From the NCBI GenBank assembly GCA_904502015.1, contig CAJGEA010000002.1, forward strand, positions 1 to 46,020: DNA of 46,020 nucleotides, given 5' to 3'. Position numbers and translations under genes: made by a program. How positions within the stretch are numbered: position 1 is the first letter of the stretch; every line of letters begins with the position of its first letter. This stretch comes from an uncultured Clostridia bacterium (GTDB taxonomy: Bacteria; Bacillota; Clostridia; Oscillospirales; CAG-272). Positions 25,156 to 33,744 of this stretch are shown in pieces. The notes beneath the pieces were generated by a model. The model saw nothing but the letters and a program-made list of their open reading frames with translations. It did not search any database and was not told the DNA's origin.

Positions 25156-26568
25156 ATGGCAACGATTAAAAAGATCTCCAAACAAAAACTGAATACCGTT
25201 ATCAAAGGGCTTCCTGCACCCGTTCAGAAGCACTGCAAGCGGACCAAAATGCTCGCGGCGTACATCGTCGAGCAGATCAAGACCGAGGAATGGTTCCTCG
25301 ATGCCGAGGTCAAGCCGAACTTTGTTGTGGAAGCCGTGTTCTATCACGATATCGGCAAGTGTAAAATCGCTGAGGATTGCCTGTATTTCGACCACTGCAC
25401 CTCGCAGGAGAAGCGTGAGACCTACGAATCCCACGTATTCCAGGGCGTTCCCCTGATCGTTGAGGAGTGTGGGGCGTACGTAGCAGAGAGCCCCGTTCAT
25501 TCGTTTGAGTACTGCACCTACCTTGCCATCACCGAGCACCACGAGCACGTGGACGGCAGTGGCTTCCCCTACGGCAAGCGCGGCGAGGATCTGTCCATCG
25601 TTGGCAAGATTACCGCCCTTGCTAACGTGCTGGATCACCTCCTGTTCGTAGGCCGAACCGATTGGTGCGATTTTGACGGTGCCATGGCCGAGCTGGAAAA
25701 GCTCGCGGGCAACGAGCTGGATGAAACGCTGGTGGCCATCCTGCTTGACCGCAAGGAGGCGTTCCGCGAATTCGTTTCCTACCTCTTTGATTCCGAGATC
25801 CGCAATATCAAGAAAAATTCCTACGGCATCCGCGTGTTCTATCACCCTGTGGTGTTGCTGAAAAATAAGAAAACGGTCATGTATCGCGCCGAATACCGTC
25901 TCAACGATCCCTACTACGGTATGGTCGACGGGGCAGCGGTTCTCCCCATTGCCGAGCAATCGGGACAGATCTTCAAGCTGGAACGACTGGCGTTTGAAAA
26001 GATGTGCAGCGAGATCGACCGCCTCTGCTGGCCCGACGAGATGCTGCCTACGTTTACGTTCGGCTTCTCTGCCGTTCACGTACAGAAGCCCTCGTTTGTG
26101 CAGGACATTACCGAGATTTTGAACGCGTATGAGATCAACCCCAAGCTCGTGTGTATTTCGGTCAAGGATGCCGAAATGCAGAATCCCGAATATTCGTGGA
26201 CCGAAACGGTGGACGCGCTGCGCGCATTGGGTGTCAGCTTCATGATCGACGAGTTTTCGGGCGCGTCGCCCCTGCTGTCGGCTATGGACGAGCTGACCGT
26301 GGACCGCATTTGCATGAAGAAAGAATACAGTAAGAAGATCACCTTTAATTCAAAAACACAAAGCATCGTGGAGGGACTAATCCAGATTGCCCAAAAGCTG
26401 GGTATCGAGATCGTGTTTGACGCAGTGGAGACGGATGACACCGTGTCGGTACTGCGACAGATGGGTGTACCCGCGGCAGGCGGCCCCCTCTACGGTCAGC
26501 CCCTTTCCTTTAAGGAACTCAGAAAACTCATGGATGATCAATACATAAAGGGGGGTGACGGCCAATGA
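25156..26568 (+). CDS. HD-GYP phosphodiesterase-like protein with degenerate EAL domain
   Basis: A 470-residue cytosolic protein with both c-di-GMP phosphodiesterase folds. Residues ~15-215 are an HD-GYP domain: HDIGK (His64-Asp65), a metal-site His at 93, HHE (128-130) and DGSGFPYG (133-140, Phe for the usual Tyr). The later Asp of the usual aDv.dAl segment reads ALANVLDHL (Asn). Residues ~230-455 align by eye to an EAL domain, but the EAL motif reads RAE, DDFG reads DEFSG and the AEGVE region reads FDAVE, so it should be inactive and may act as a sensor or binding domain. There is no receiver or membrane part. The ribosome site is weak. The stop overlaps the next start (ATGA), tying it to the TasA-like gene. 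It probably couples c-di-GMP level to this surface locus. Confidence 0.88.
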   Translation: MATIKKISKQKLNTVIKGLPAPVQKHCKRTKMLAAYIVEQIKTEEWFLDAEVKPNFVVEAVFYHDIGKCKIAEDCLYFDHCTSQEKRETYESHVFQGVPLIVEECGAYVAESPVHSFEYCTYLAITEHHEHVDGSGFPYGKRGEDLSIVGKITALANVLDHLLFVGRTDWCDFDGAMAELEKLAGNELDETLVAILLDRKEAFREFVSYLFDSEIRNIKKNSYGIRVFYHPVVLLKNKKTVMYRAEYRLNDPYYGMVDGAAVLPIAEQSGQIFKLERLAFEKMCSEIDRLCWPDEMLPTFTFGFSAVHVQKPSFVQDITEILNAYEINPKLVCISVKDAEMQNPEYSWTETVDALRALGVSFMIDEFSGASPLLSAMDELTVDRICMKKEYSKKITFNSKTQSIVEGLIQIAQKLGIEIVFDAVETDDTVSVLRQMGVPAAGGPLYGQPLSFKELRKLMDDQYIKGGDGQ

Positions 26569-27317
26569 ACCAGAAAATGACCCCCGTGTCAAACGTGTCA
26601 AAGCCGCCATCCAAGCTCGCCCAGTGGCTCAGCCGCGCGTCGGGCATGATGTGGCTCCGCACTGTTAAGATCGTGGCGGGTATCCTGCTGGTCGTTCTGT
26701 TGACGTTCTACAGCGCCGCCGTTCTGTTTACCGATCAGGGCGGATTCACGGTGTCCATTAAGGATTCGGGAAAAGGGAACACCCAATCGGGTGCGATTTC
26801 GCTTTCCGAGACGGCGGATTTTGCGTCTCCCACCGTTCGCCTTGAGGCGCAGGATGTGGCCGGTATGACGAACATATCGGGATTGGATATCCCCGTCGAC
26901 GTAGATAACTATGACGGCGCACACAACGGCGAAAACTACATGGCGTATACCTTCTACCTGAAGAACAGCGGCGAGGCCGCTTGCAACGTGCTCACCGAGC
27001 TCCGCATTGACGGTGTCGTCAAGGCGGCGGACGAGGCTGTTCGCGTAAAGGTATATAAAAACGGCATCCCTACTACCTATGCCAAGCTCGCGGCGGACGG
27101 GACCCCCGAGCCGGGCACAACTCCCTTTGAGGGCGGAAAAAAGGTACTCTCGGAGCTTTCCGAGAACCTCGCCGCAGGGGAGACTACAAAGTATACGATT
27201 GTTATATGGTTGGAAGGAAATGATCCCGAATGTCTCGATAATATTAAGGGAGGAAGCGTGAAAATGTCGCTGATGTTTTCCGTGGTGGAGGATACCGAAA
27301 CCCAGTCCGAAACTTAA
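26565..27317 (+). CDS. TasA/camelysin-like exported protein
   Basis: A 250-residue protein with a ~30-residue cytosolic leader, one hydrophobic segment (about 33-55, ending YSAAVLF) and an extracytoplasmic beta-type domain. Near its C-terminus is the family motif VIWLEGNDPECLDNIKGG, shared with four other proteins of this locus. It lacks the Trp found at the end of the hydrophobic segment in its paralogues, so it may stay membrane-anchored and act as a base or anchor protein rather than a cleaved subunit. It overlaps the HD-GYP gene by 4 bp, with GGGGGGTGA as ribosome site. Family membership is inferred from the leader and motif; the role is not established. Confidence 0.8.
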   Translation: MNQKMTPVSNVSKPPSKLAQWLSRASGMMWLRTVKIVAGILLVVLLTFYSAAVLFTDQGGFTVSIKDSGKGNTQSGAISLSETADFASPTVRLEAQDVAGMTNISGLDIPVDVDNYDGAHNGENYMAYTFYLKNSGEAACNVLTELRIDGVVKAADEAVRVKVYKNGIPTTYAKLAADGTPEPGTTPFEGGKKVLSELSENLAAGETTKYTIVIWLEGNDPECLDNIKGGSVKMSLMFSVVEDTETQSET

Positions 27318-27405
27318 TGTTTTCGAGATAGCAAATGCCTGACTGATCCAACTTCCAACCAATCCATATAACAATAGTAGAATAAAAACAAAACAGGAGG
27401 AAATT

Positions 27406-28278
27406 ATGAACAAGAATCTCAGAAAAGCGATGATCTCTGCGATCTGCATGCTCATCGTTGGCGTTATGTCCCTGACCGGCGTAACCTACGCATGGTTCAC
27501 TCAGTCCGAGGAAGCCATCGTTTCGGGTATGGCGTTCAACGTTATGTCCCCCGCAGGCGGCGTTCTGATCTCTGACGAGGAGAACACCGGCTGGAGATAC
27601 TCCATCGAGCTGAATGACACCTTCAACGGCTTCGCTCCCACTTCCACCGCTCCCGCCAACATGAAGAACGGCGAGCTGGAGTTCTACAATGCAACGGTTG
27701 ACACTTCGGTTGCCGCTGCTGATCTGGGTAAGGTCATCACCACCAGCAAGGTTGGCGATGGCGCTTACTTCAAGAAGACCATTTACATGTACAACGACAA
27801 CACCGAGGCTGAGGTTTCCGTAAACCTGGCCGGTACCGTTATCGGTATCAACAGCGCTCTCGGCGAGACCGCTGTTGACAAGAAGGCTCAGACCGCTATG
27901 CGTCTGGCTCTCGTTAAGCACGGCGCTTACGAGATGAGTGCAGGTGCTACTCTGACCGCTGCCGACGCAGATGATGTTGTTATCTACGAGCCTTACGCAG
28001 ACACCCTGCTGGACGGCACCACCGGTCAGCAGAAGCGCGCTTACAGAGGTATCACCGGCGCATCCGCTACTCCCTTTGATTCCACCGCTGCTGACTGCCA
28101 GTATTCCGAGGCAGTTGATACGGTTGTTAACCTGACTGATATGGTCGTTACGGTTCCCGCAGGTCAGTGCTACGCCGTTACCGTTTACATCTGGCTCGAG
28201 GGTCAGGACCCCGACTGTGTCAACAAGATCGGTGGCACCAACCTGGCAGCAGAGCTGCACTTCGCCAAGGTTTCGTAA
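27406..28278 (+). CDS. TasA-like fibre subunit candidate with SipW-type signal peptide
   Basis: A 290-residue exported protein. The signal peptide ends TGVTYAWFTQSEEA, matching SipW-dependent leaders of TasA, CalY and similar proteins. The mature part is rich in Ala, Thr, Asp and Val with few charges, as in fibre subunits. The C-terminal motif VYIWLEGQDPDCVNKIGG matches the other paralogues. It has the strongest ribosome site of the locus (CAGGAGG, 6 bp before ATG) and highly biased codons, so it is the best candidate for the abundant structural subunit. The next gene is a SipW-type signal peptidase, the same pairing seen for B. subtilis sipW-tasA. Fibre formation is inferred, not shown by sequence. 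Confidence 0.85.
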   Translation: MNKNLRKAMISAICMLIVGVMSLTGVTYAWFTQSEEAIVSGMAFNVMSPAGGVLISDEENTGWRYSIELNDTFNGFAPTSTAPANMKNGELEFYNATVDTSVAAADLGKVITTSKVGDGAYFKKTIYMYNDNTEAEVSVNLAGTVIGINSALGETAVDKKAQTAMRLALVKHGAYEMSAGATLTAADADDVVIYEPYADTLLDGTTGQQKRAYRGITGASATPFDSTAADCQYSEAVDTVVNLTDMVVTVPAGQCYAVTVYIWLEGQDPDCVNKIGGTNLAAELHFAKVS

Positions 28279-28368
28279 TCATCACGTAACCATTTTCACA
28301 GCAATCCCATTGTGATCGATCGTCGATCATTTGTAACTTAACTATCATCGAGGCATAACACCGGTATT

Positions 28369-28404
28369 GGTGTCCCGGGCGGCCGCAAGGCCGTTCGGGA
28401 CACC
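28369..28404 (+). promoter_or_regulatory. Strong RNA hairpin in front of sipW1
   Basis: A 16-bp stem (two G-U pairs inside) capped by a GCAA (GNRA) tetraloop ends 19 bp before the sipW1 start codon. It has no T-run, so it is not a standard terminator. It could protect the upstream subunit mRNA's 3' end, mark a processing site, or lower peptidase translation relative to the subunit. Confidence 0.6.
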
Positions 28405-28423
28405 GAAAAAGGAGAGAAAACAC

Positions 28424-29134
28424 ATGAAAAACGTACTCAAGAAAATAGGCAGTACTGCTTTGGACGTATTGATCGTCTTCATTTTCATTATATCCATTCT
28501 GGTCGTTATCGCCGGCATGAGCGCGCGCGGAGCAGACGGACAGGCAAACGTATTCGGATACGTGGCGTTCAGTGTCCAGACTGACTCTATGGAGCCCACC
28601 ATCAACACGGGCGATCTTATCATTGGTAAGATCCCCACATCAGCACATGATCTTCCCGAAGGTACCATCATATCCTTCCGCGAGAAGATGGGTGATCAGG
28701 TTGTCGTAAACACCCACCGTATCTACGAAGTAAATGACGCAGGCAGTATTACCAAGTACACCACGTGGGGTGATAACAGAGAAAGCTGTCCTGCCCCCGA
28801 CGCAACCCCCAAGACCGAGAACGAAGTCATTTCGGTCTATCAGTTCAAAATCCCCTTTGTGGGTGCATTCATTGACTTTATTCGCAAGCCCTTGGGCTTT
28901 ATCCTCATTCTGGTTCTCCCCTTGCTGGCGTTCATTGCATGGCAGGTATATAAGGTGATCGACCTTTACCTGAAGAGCAAGAAGCTCCAGATGCAGAAGG
29001 AGCTTCAAGGTGGAGGCAAGACCGACATTTCCGATGAGGAAAAGGATGCCATCATCCGCGAGTATCTTGCCAAAATGCAGCAGGAAGGGAAGAACGATCC
29101 CCCCTCCGGCGGCAATCCCGACGATTCCGACTAA
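28424..29134 (+). CDS. sipW: Signal peptidase I, SipW type (first copy)
   Basis: A 236-residue membrane peptidase of the ER/archaeal-like class, which uses a Ser-His pair rather than Ser-Lys. TM1 is at ~13-31. The catalytic Ser55 lies in TDSMEPTI and the His98 in VVNTHRIYEV; the conserved acidic box is WGDNRES...PD, and TM2 is at ~156-175. A charged C-terminal tail ends in PPSGGNPDDSD. The ATG at 28424 follows GGAGAG; the frame is open upstream but only through the hairpin. It directly follows the main TasA-like gene, so it should process that leader and the other W-F type leaders of the locus. Confidence 0.92.
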   Translation: MKNVLKKIGSTALDVLIVFIFIISILVVIAGMSARGADGQANVFGYVAFSVQTDSMEPTINTGDLIIGKIPTSAHDLPEGTIISFREKMGDQVVVNTHRIYEVNDAGSITKYTTWGDNRESCPAPDATPKTENEVISVYQFKIPFVGAFIDFIRKPLGFILILVLPLLAFIAWQVYKVIDLYLKSKKLQMQKELQGGGKTDISDEEKDAIIREYLAKMQQEGKNDPPSGGNPDDSD

Positions 29135-29214
29135 AAAACCAACCTTCCTTTAAATTGAAAACAATGTCCCGAAGGGACCGCACATAAAAATAAACATGAA
29201 GAAAAGAGGCAAAC

Positions 29215-30744
29215 ATGGCTGCATACGTTGAATTCTTATACGAAATACTCAAACAGTTTTTCGGAGGCTTTTGGACCGTTATCACGGGCATCTTCCGCGG
29301 TCTGTTTGCTTTAGTGGACTTTCCGTCCTATATCCAAATCTTTGACGAGTTCAGCGGCGGTTTTACCGTCGTAGGATGGATTCTTGCCATCGTGACCGTT
29401 CTGGTTATCGTCGCCCTGCTCGTGTTCCTGATCGTTTTGCTGGTGGCGTTCATCCGCAAGAGAATTGAGAACCGCAAGAAGCTGCAAAATCAGCATATGC
29501 TGCTCTCCGAGATGGAAAAGCTGCACATGCAGGTGATTCGCCTGACCAAGGAAAAGGATCGCATTCTGGCCATCAAGGCGGGTGCCGACATGCCCCTCGG
29601 TGATCTTGAGGGCCTCGGAATTGGCGGTGAAGAGGAAGAGAGCGTCCTCCAGGAGGGCGAGAGTCGCTTCTTCAAGCTCACCCAGGTCGACCAGCAGTAC
29701 AAGGACTACGACCGTGATGCCGAGGTGTTCGACAACGAGATCACCCTCGAGGAGATCTGCGAGCAGTTCCGCAATTTCGCTTGCTCCCGCATGGGTCTGT
29801 TCTATGAGATCCGCGTAATCCGTCTGTTCCTCGCGGCATTCTCCTCCACCCGTCTGATCATCCTTCAGGGTATTTCGGGTACAGGTAAAACCTCTCTGCC
29901 TTACGCATGGGGTAAGTTCCTCGAGAACGATACCCACATCGCGTCGGTTCAGCCCTCCTGGCGTGACCGAAGCGAGCTCTATGGTTACTTCAACGAGTTT
30001 ACCAAGCGCTTCTCGGAAACCGAAACGCTCAAGCGTATGTACGAGGCTACGTACACCGATAAGATCTACCTGACCATCCTCGACGAGATGAACATCGCCC
30101 GCGTGGAGTACTACTTTGCGGAGATGCTCTCCATTCTTGAAATGCCCTCCCGCGACGAGTGGGTGGTTGACCTCGTTCCCAGCGGATGGCCGAATGACCC
30201 CAAGCACGTGATCAACGGTCGATTCAGACTTCCCGAGAATATGTGGTACGTCGGTACGGCAAACAACGATGACTCTACTTTTGCCATTTCGGATAAGGTA
30301 TATGACCGTGCGATTCCGATCAACATCAATACCAAGGGCGTGAAGTTCGACGCACCCTATACCGAGAATCTGCACATTTCCTATAAGCATATTGAGGATA
30401 TGTTCAATACGGCCAAGGAAGAGCATAAGGTCAGCGAGGAGTCCATTGAGAAGATCGCCAAGCTGGACGATTACGTCATTGAGCACTTCCGCCTGGCATT
30501 CGGTAACCGTATCGTTAAGCAGCTTCGCGACTTCGTTCCCGCCTACGTTGCGTGCGGCGGCACCGAGGTTGACGGCCTGGATTACGTCCTGACCAATAAG
30601 ATCTTCCGCAAGTTTGAGGCTCTCAACCTTGCATTCATCCGTGACGAGATCGATGGCCTGATCGCCTACCTGTCCGAGCTGTTCGGAGAGGAGAATATGC
30701 AGGAGGCCAAGGCATACCTGCTCAGACTCAAGAAGCTCGTCTGA
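29215..30744 (+). CDS. Membrane-anchored McrB-like AAA+ ATPase
   Basis: A 509-residue protein. A long hydrophobic segment (~50-80) follows an amphipathic N-terminus, then a coiled-coil-like, acidic linker (~85-175), then an AAA+ domain: Walker A GISGTGKT (219-226), Walker B ILDEMN (288-293), sensor-1 GTANND (347-352) and a DRA arginine-finger region (364-366). The ILDEMNIARVEYYF and GTANNDDSTFAISDK stretches resemble the McrB/MoxR branch. There is no DNA-recognition domain. The next gene encodes a DUF2357-like protein, the usual partner of such ATPases, but here the pair sits between a SipW peptidase and TasA-like genes and the ATPase is membrane-bound. It may energise assembly, secretion or remodelling at the membrane; a defence role is the alternative. 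Confidence 0.85.
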   Translation: MAAYVEFLYEILKQFFGGFWTVITGIFRGLFALVDFPSYIQIFDEFSGGFTVVGWILAIVTVLVIVALLVFLIVLLVAFIRKRIENRKKLQNQHMLLSEMEKLHMQVIRLTKEKDRILAIKAGADMPLGDLEGLGIGGEEEESVLQEGESRFFKLTQVDQQYKDYDRDAEVFDNEITLEEICEQFRNFACSRMGLFYEIRVIRLFLAAFSSTRLIILQGISGTGKTSLPYAWGKFLENDTHIASVQPSWRDRSELYGYFNEFTKRFSETETLKRMYEATYTDKIYLTILDEMNIARVEYYFAEMLSILEMPSRDEWVVDLVPSGWPNDPKHVINGRFRLPENMWYVGTANNDDSTFAISDKVYDRAIPININTKGVKFDAPYTENLHISYKHIEDMFNTAKEEHKVSEESIEKIAKLDDYVIEHFRLAFGNRIVKQLRDFVPAYVACGGTEVDGLDYVLTNKIFRKFEALNLAFIRDEIDGLIAYLSELFGEENMQEAKAYLLRLKKLV

Positions 30745-30777
30745 TTCACCTAAAAACATTAGTAGGAGTAAGTCAAA

Positions 30778-32766
30778 ATGTCAAATGCAGAAATCAGTAA
30801 AATTGAAGATATTTACGGTCGTTTTGCTTGCGACTTTTTGACCGAGCTCCGATCGGATGAGTTTTACGGCTATTTTTTGAACGCCGTAAAGAGCGGAGAT
30901 CGCAGCGTTCTGCTTCATGAGCGATTCATCGATCGTGATATTGACGTGCGCTGGATTGAGATGATTGAGAATACCATCATTCCTCTCGATACCATCATCC
31001 GTACCCCTCAGCGATTCATCAAAAACGAGGAGGAGGTCGTTCCCATCGAGATGGTGCGGAACGTTACCACCGAGTCCATCCGCCACCTGGCTCAGCATAC
31101 CAACCTGATTGCCCGTGTGGAGGATGACGAGGTAACTCCCGAGCGTATGCTCAACATCCTCAAAGAGGAGAGCTTTGAAACCTACGAAAACCGCTTCCTT
31201 TACACCCTGCTCCAAAAGCTGGAGTACTTCCTCGACAAGCGTCTTCAGGCGCTGGTTTCCTCCAAAAAGTCACAGGATGTGTTTGAGCTGAAGCTGGACG
31301 GTACCTGCGAGGCGGGCCGCGATAAGATCGCGTACAACGTCGAGTTCTCCTACATGACCCCCCACGTGGAGCTTACCAAGGAGGATCTGAAGTACAACGT
31401 CGATACCTCGCGCATGACCAACATGCAGCGTATCGAGCGAATCCGTAAGATTCTTTACGATTTTAAGAGCTCTGCCCTTATCAAATCTCTTCACGGCTGT
31501 GCGCTTGTCCGTCCCCCTCTGAACATGACCAACGTGCTGACCAAGAACCAGAACTTCCGTAAGGCTGTAGACCTGTGGATGTTCATTGAGCAGTATGACG
31601 AGGCGGGCTACAGCGTGACCAGCGTTGAGCGTGATACCGTTCCCACCGATGCCTACATGGAGGAAATTTTCTCCCTCGTGGCATTACAGTACATTATTAT
31701 GAAGCGCAATTCGGGCAACCCCGAGGAGTATGTGGATTACTCCGAGCGCAAAACCGAGATCCTTCCCAATCTTATAAAGAAAGAAATCGACAAGCTTTTG
31801 GACAACTACGACTTGGAGATCGATGAGATCAAGCGAATTTTTGTGGATCGCGTCGAGAAGAAGCGTCGTAAGAAGTTCGCTCAGTTCGCCAAGATCCGTG
31901 ACGTGATCACCCGTGTGACCGCGCTTGAGGCAGAAACCCTGCAGAGAGCGGCAGAGAGCCGCAAGCCTCGCGCAGAGCGTCTGGCCAAGGAGATGGAACG
32001 CCGCGAAAAAGAAAAGCAGCGCTTGATCGAGCTTGAGAGAAAGCGCCGCGAGGCCGAGGAGCGGGAGCGTCTGCGCCGTGAGGCAGAAGAACAGGAACGT
32101 TTGCGTCTTGAGGCCGAGGAGCAGGAGCGTTTGCGTCTTGAGGCCGAGGAGCAGGAGCGTTTGCGTCTTGAAGCCGAGGAGCAGGAGCGTTTGCGTCTTG
32201 AAGCCGAGGAGCGGGAGCGTTTGCGTCTTGAAGCCGAGGAGCAGGAGCGTTTGCGTCTTGAAGCCGAGGAGCAGGAACGTCTACGTCTTGAAGCCGAGAA
32301 GCAGGAAAGATTGCGCCGTGAAGCCGAAGAGTGGGAGAGCATGCGTCTTGCGGCCGAGGAGCTGGAACGTCAGCGTCTTGCAGAAGAAGAGCTGGAACGT
32401 CAGCAGCTTGAGGCCGAGATACAGGAGCAGGAGCGCTTGAAGCAGGAGGCCAAGGCCGCCCGCCTCGCCAAGAGAGAGGCTCGTAGAAACGCCTTCAAGA
32501 ATTTCTTTGCCCGTAAGAAGACGAAGGCGGTAGAGCCCGCTCCCGCGGATGCACCCGAGGATACGCCCGCGGATACGCCCGCGGGCGAGCAAAAGGTTCT
32601 CAGCTCGGCTGAGATGTTCGGCGCGTCTACCACCCCGTTGGCTCAGCCTAAGAAGACGACCAAGAAGAAGAAGAAGAAGTCCAAGGGCTCGAACAATAGC
32701 AAGAAACGAAAGAGCAACGGCAAGACCAATCAGCGTAAGAGCCGCCGCCGTGCTCGCAGAAAGTAA
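30778..32766 (+). CDS. DUF2357-like partner of the AAA+ ATPase with long charged repeat helix
   Basis: A 662-residue protein. The first ~380 residues resemble DUF2357 proteins, which accompany McrB-like ATPases: the key segment is FETYENRFLYTLL (~133-145) with a helical continuation. I see no PD-(D/E)XK nuclease motif of the kind fused in McrC-type partners. Residues ~395-560 are an almost pure Glu/Arg/Leu/Ala helix built of ten-residue units (EAEEQERLRL), likely a single alpha-helix or coiled coil over 20 nm long if fully extended. The tail (~600-662) has a Pro/Ala/Asp linker and then a very basic Lys/Arg-rich end that could bind nucleic acid, acidic polymer or membrane. No signal peptide. 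It follows the AAA+ gene by 33 bp with a GTAGGAG ribosome site. The DUF2357 call is from memory of the family pattern. Confidence 0.7.
   Translation: MSNAEISKIEDIYGRFACDFLTELRSDEFYGYFLNAVKSGDRSVLLHERFIDRDIDVRWIEMIENTIIPLDTIIRTPQRFIKNEEEVVPIEMVRNVTTESIRHLAQHTNLIARVEDDEVTPERMLNILKEESFETYENRFLYTLLQKLEYFLDKRLQALVSSKKSQDVFELKLDGTCEAGRDKIAYNVEFSYMTPHVELTKEDLKYNVDTSRMTNMQRIERIRKILYDFKSSALIKSLHGCALVRPPLNMTNVLTKNQNFRKAVDLWMFIEQYDEAGYSVTSVERDTVPTDAYMEEIFSLVALQYIIMKRNSGNPEEYVDYSERKTEILPNLIKKEIDKLLDNYDLEIDEIKRIFVDRVEKKRRKKFAQFAKIRDVITRVTALEAETLQRAAESRKPRAERLAKEMERREKEKQRLIELERKRREAEERERLRREAEEQERLRLEAEEQERLRLEAEEQERLRLEAEEQERLRLEAEERERLRLEAEEQERLRLEAEEQERLRLEAEKQERLRREAEEWESMRLAAEELERQRLAEEELERQQLEAEIQEQERLKQEAKAARLAKREARRNAFKNFFARKKTKAVEPAPADAPEDTPADTPAGEQKVLSSAEMFGASTTPLAQPKKTTKKKKKKSKGSNNSKKRKSNGKTNQRKSRRRARRK
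32050..32409 (+). repeat. About twelve tandem 30-bp repeats
   Basis: In-frame 30-bp units, each coding EAEEQERLRL or a close variant, run from 32050 to 32409. Units 3-8 (32110-32289) are nearly identical at DNA level; the outer ones diverge. No spacers separate the copies, so it is not a CRISPR array. Copy-number change would alter helix length in steps of ten residues without a frameshift. Confidence 0.92.
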
Positions 32767-32778
32767 TGGGAGATACAA

Positions 32779-33705
32779 GTGAATAAACGAAAGATAAAGA
32801 TCGGCAAAAGCCTGATTTTTAAGGGAATGTTCGTCGTTTCTCTCCTCATCCTTATGGTTTCCATTTCCTACTCGTGGTTTGTTGAAAGCAATAAGGCCAC
32901 GACGTCGGGTGTCGGAATGAACGTTGCCGAGAACAGTAACCTTCTCATTCAGGGAGATAGCGGTGAGTGGCAGAAAAACCTGCACTTCGTCATCCCCGAA
33001 GGCTTTACGTTTCCCTCGGTTACGGGCAACGGCACGCAAATGTACAGGGCCGTGTTCAAGGAGGCGAAGCGCGAGGAGGAAAATGGTTACGCATCCTATG
33101 TTCCCGTGTTTTCACACTACGAACGCCTCAATAACGAGGATGCCGCAAACTCGGTGATCGTCTGTCGCTTTTCCATGCAAGTGGAGGAGGATTACGTGCT
33201 GTGTCTTTCCCCCGATTCCGTAATCGCACCTAGTGTGAAGAATCCCACGCTGGCGGGTACGCACATCAAGGACGGATATATGTATGCAGCCCTCCGAGTC
33301 GCGTTCATGGAAAAGATCGACGGCGAGTACCGGACCAGGATGATCTGGATTCCCAATGTAACCACCGAGCTTAAGCAGACCGCCGACGGATCGTATATGG
33401 TGGATCCTGACGGTTCGCCCGAGAGCGCAAAGTTCGTGGATGCGAAGGGAAGAGAGTACGTCATTAACGAAAAATGCACACCCGATGGTGTGTACGATCG
33501 TCCCGAGGACGGCATTCGATACGTTTGGGGGGCGATCCCCGAGAACGTCTCGCTTGGCGAACTGATCGGAAATGAAAAAAGCGATTATCAGGTCGTCATC
33601 TGGCTGGACGGCAATGACCGTGAGTGCAATGACGTAGCCATTCAGGAAAAGTTCAACATTAATATCACCTTTGAGGCCGTTGACAAGCAACAGCCGACCG
33701 AATAA
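32779..33705 (+). CDS. TasA/camelysin-like exported protein with SipW-type leader
   Basis: A 308-residue protein starting with GTG at 32779, preceded by GGGAGA. The hydrophobic segment ends SISYSWFVESNKA, the locus-typical leader end. In the mature part, TFPSVTGNGTQMY and RVAFMEKIDGEYRTRMIWIP closely match the next gene's product, so the two are paralogues. The C-terminal motif VVIWLDGNDRECNDVA is a variant of the shared WLEG motif. It lies 12 bp after the DUF2357-like gene, which argues for one transcript. Probably a minor fibre, tip or anchoring component. Confidence 0.83.
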   Translation: MNKRKIKIGKSLIFKGMFVVSLLILMVSISYSWFVESNKATTSGVGMNVAENSNLLIQGDSGEWQKNLHFVIPEGFTFPSVTGNGTQMYRAVFKEAKREEENGYASYVPVFSHYERLNNEDAANSVIVCRFSMQVEEDYVLCLSPDSVIAPSVKNPTLAGTHIKDGYMYAALRVAFMEKIDGEYRTRMIWIPNVTTELKQTADGSYMVDPDGSPESAKFVDAKGREYVINEKCTPDGVYDRPEDGIRYVWGAIPENVSLGELIGNEKSDYQVVIWLDGNDRECNDVAIQEKFNINITFEAVDKQQPTE

Positions 33706-33744
33706 TGGGTAAGTAAGAGCTATGCGAAAGGAATTTATACGAAT

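Noticed and set aside
27318..27405. Separate promoter before the main TasA-like gene
   Set aside because: TATAAC and TAGAAT hexamers occur, but no -35 element lies at a suitable spacing.
29311..30759. A 482-codon minus-strand frame opposite the AAA+ gene
   Set aside because: Antisense shadow of a gene with clear Walker and sensor motifs.
32050..32409. Regular 30-bp repeats considered as a CRISPR array
   Set aside because: The units are contiguous without spacers, remain in frame and code a charged helix; no cas gene is present.
29215..32766. The AAA+/DUF2357-like pair considered as a McrBC-type restriction or other defence system
   Set aside because: Not excluded, but no nuclease or DNA-recognition domain is visible, the ATPase is membrane-anchored, and the neighbours are export genes; defence is kept only as an alternative.
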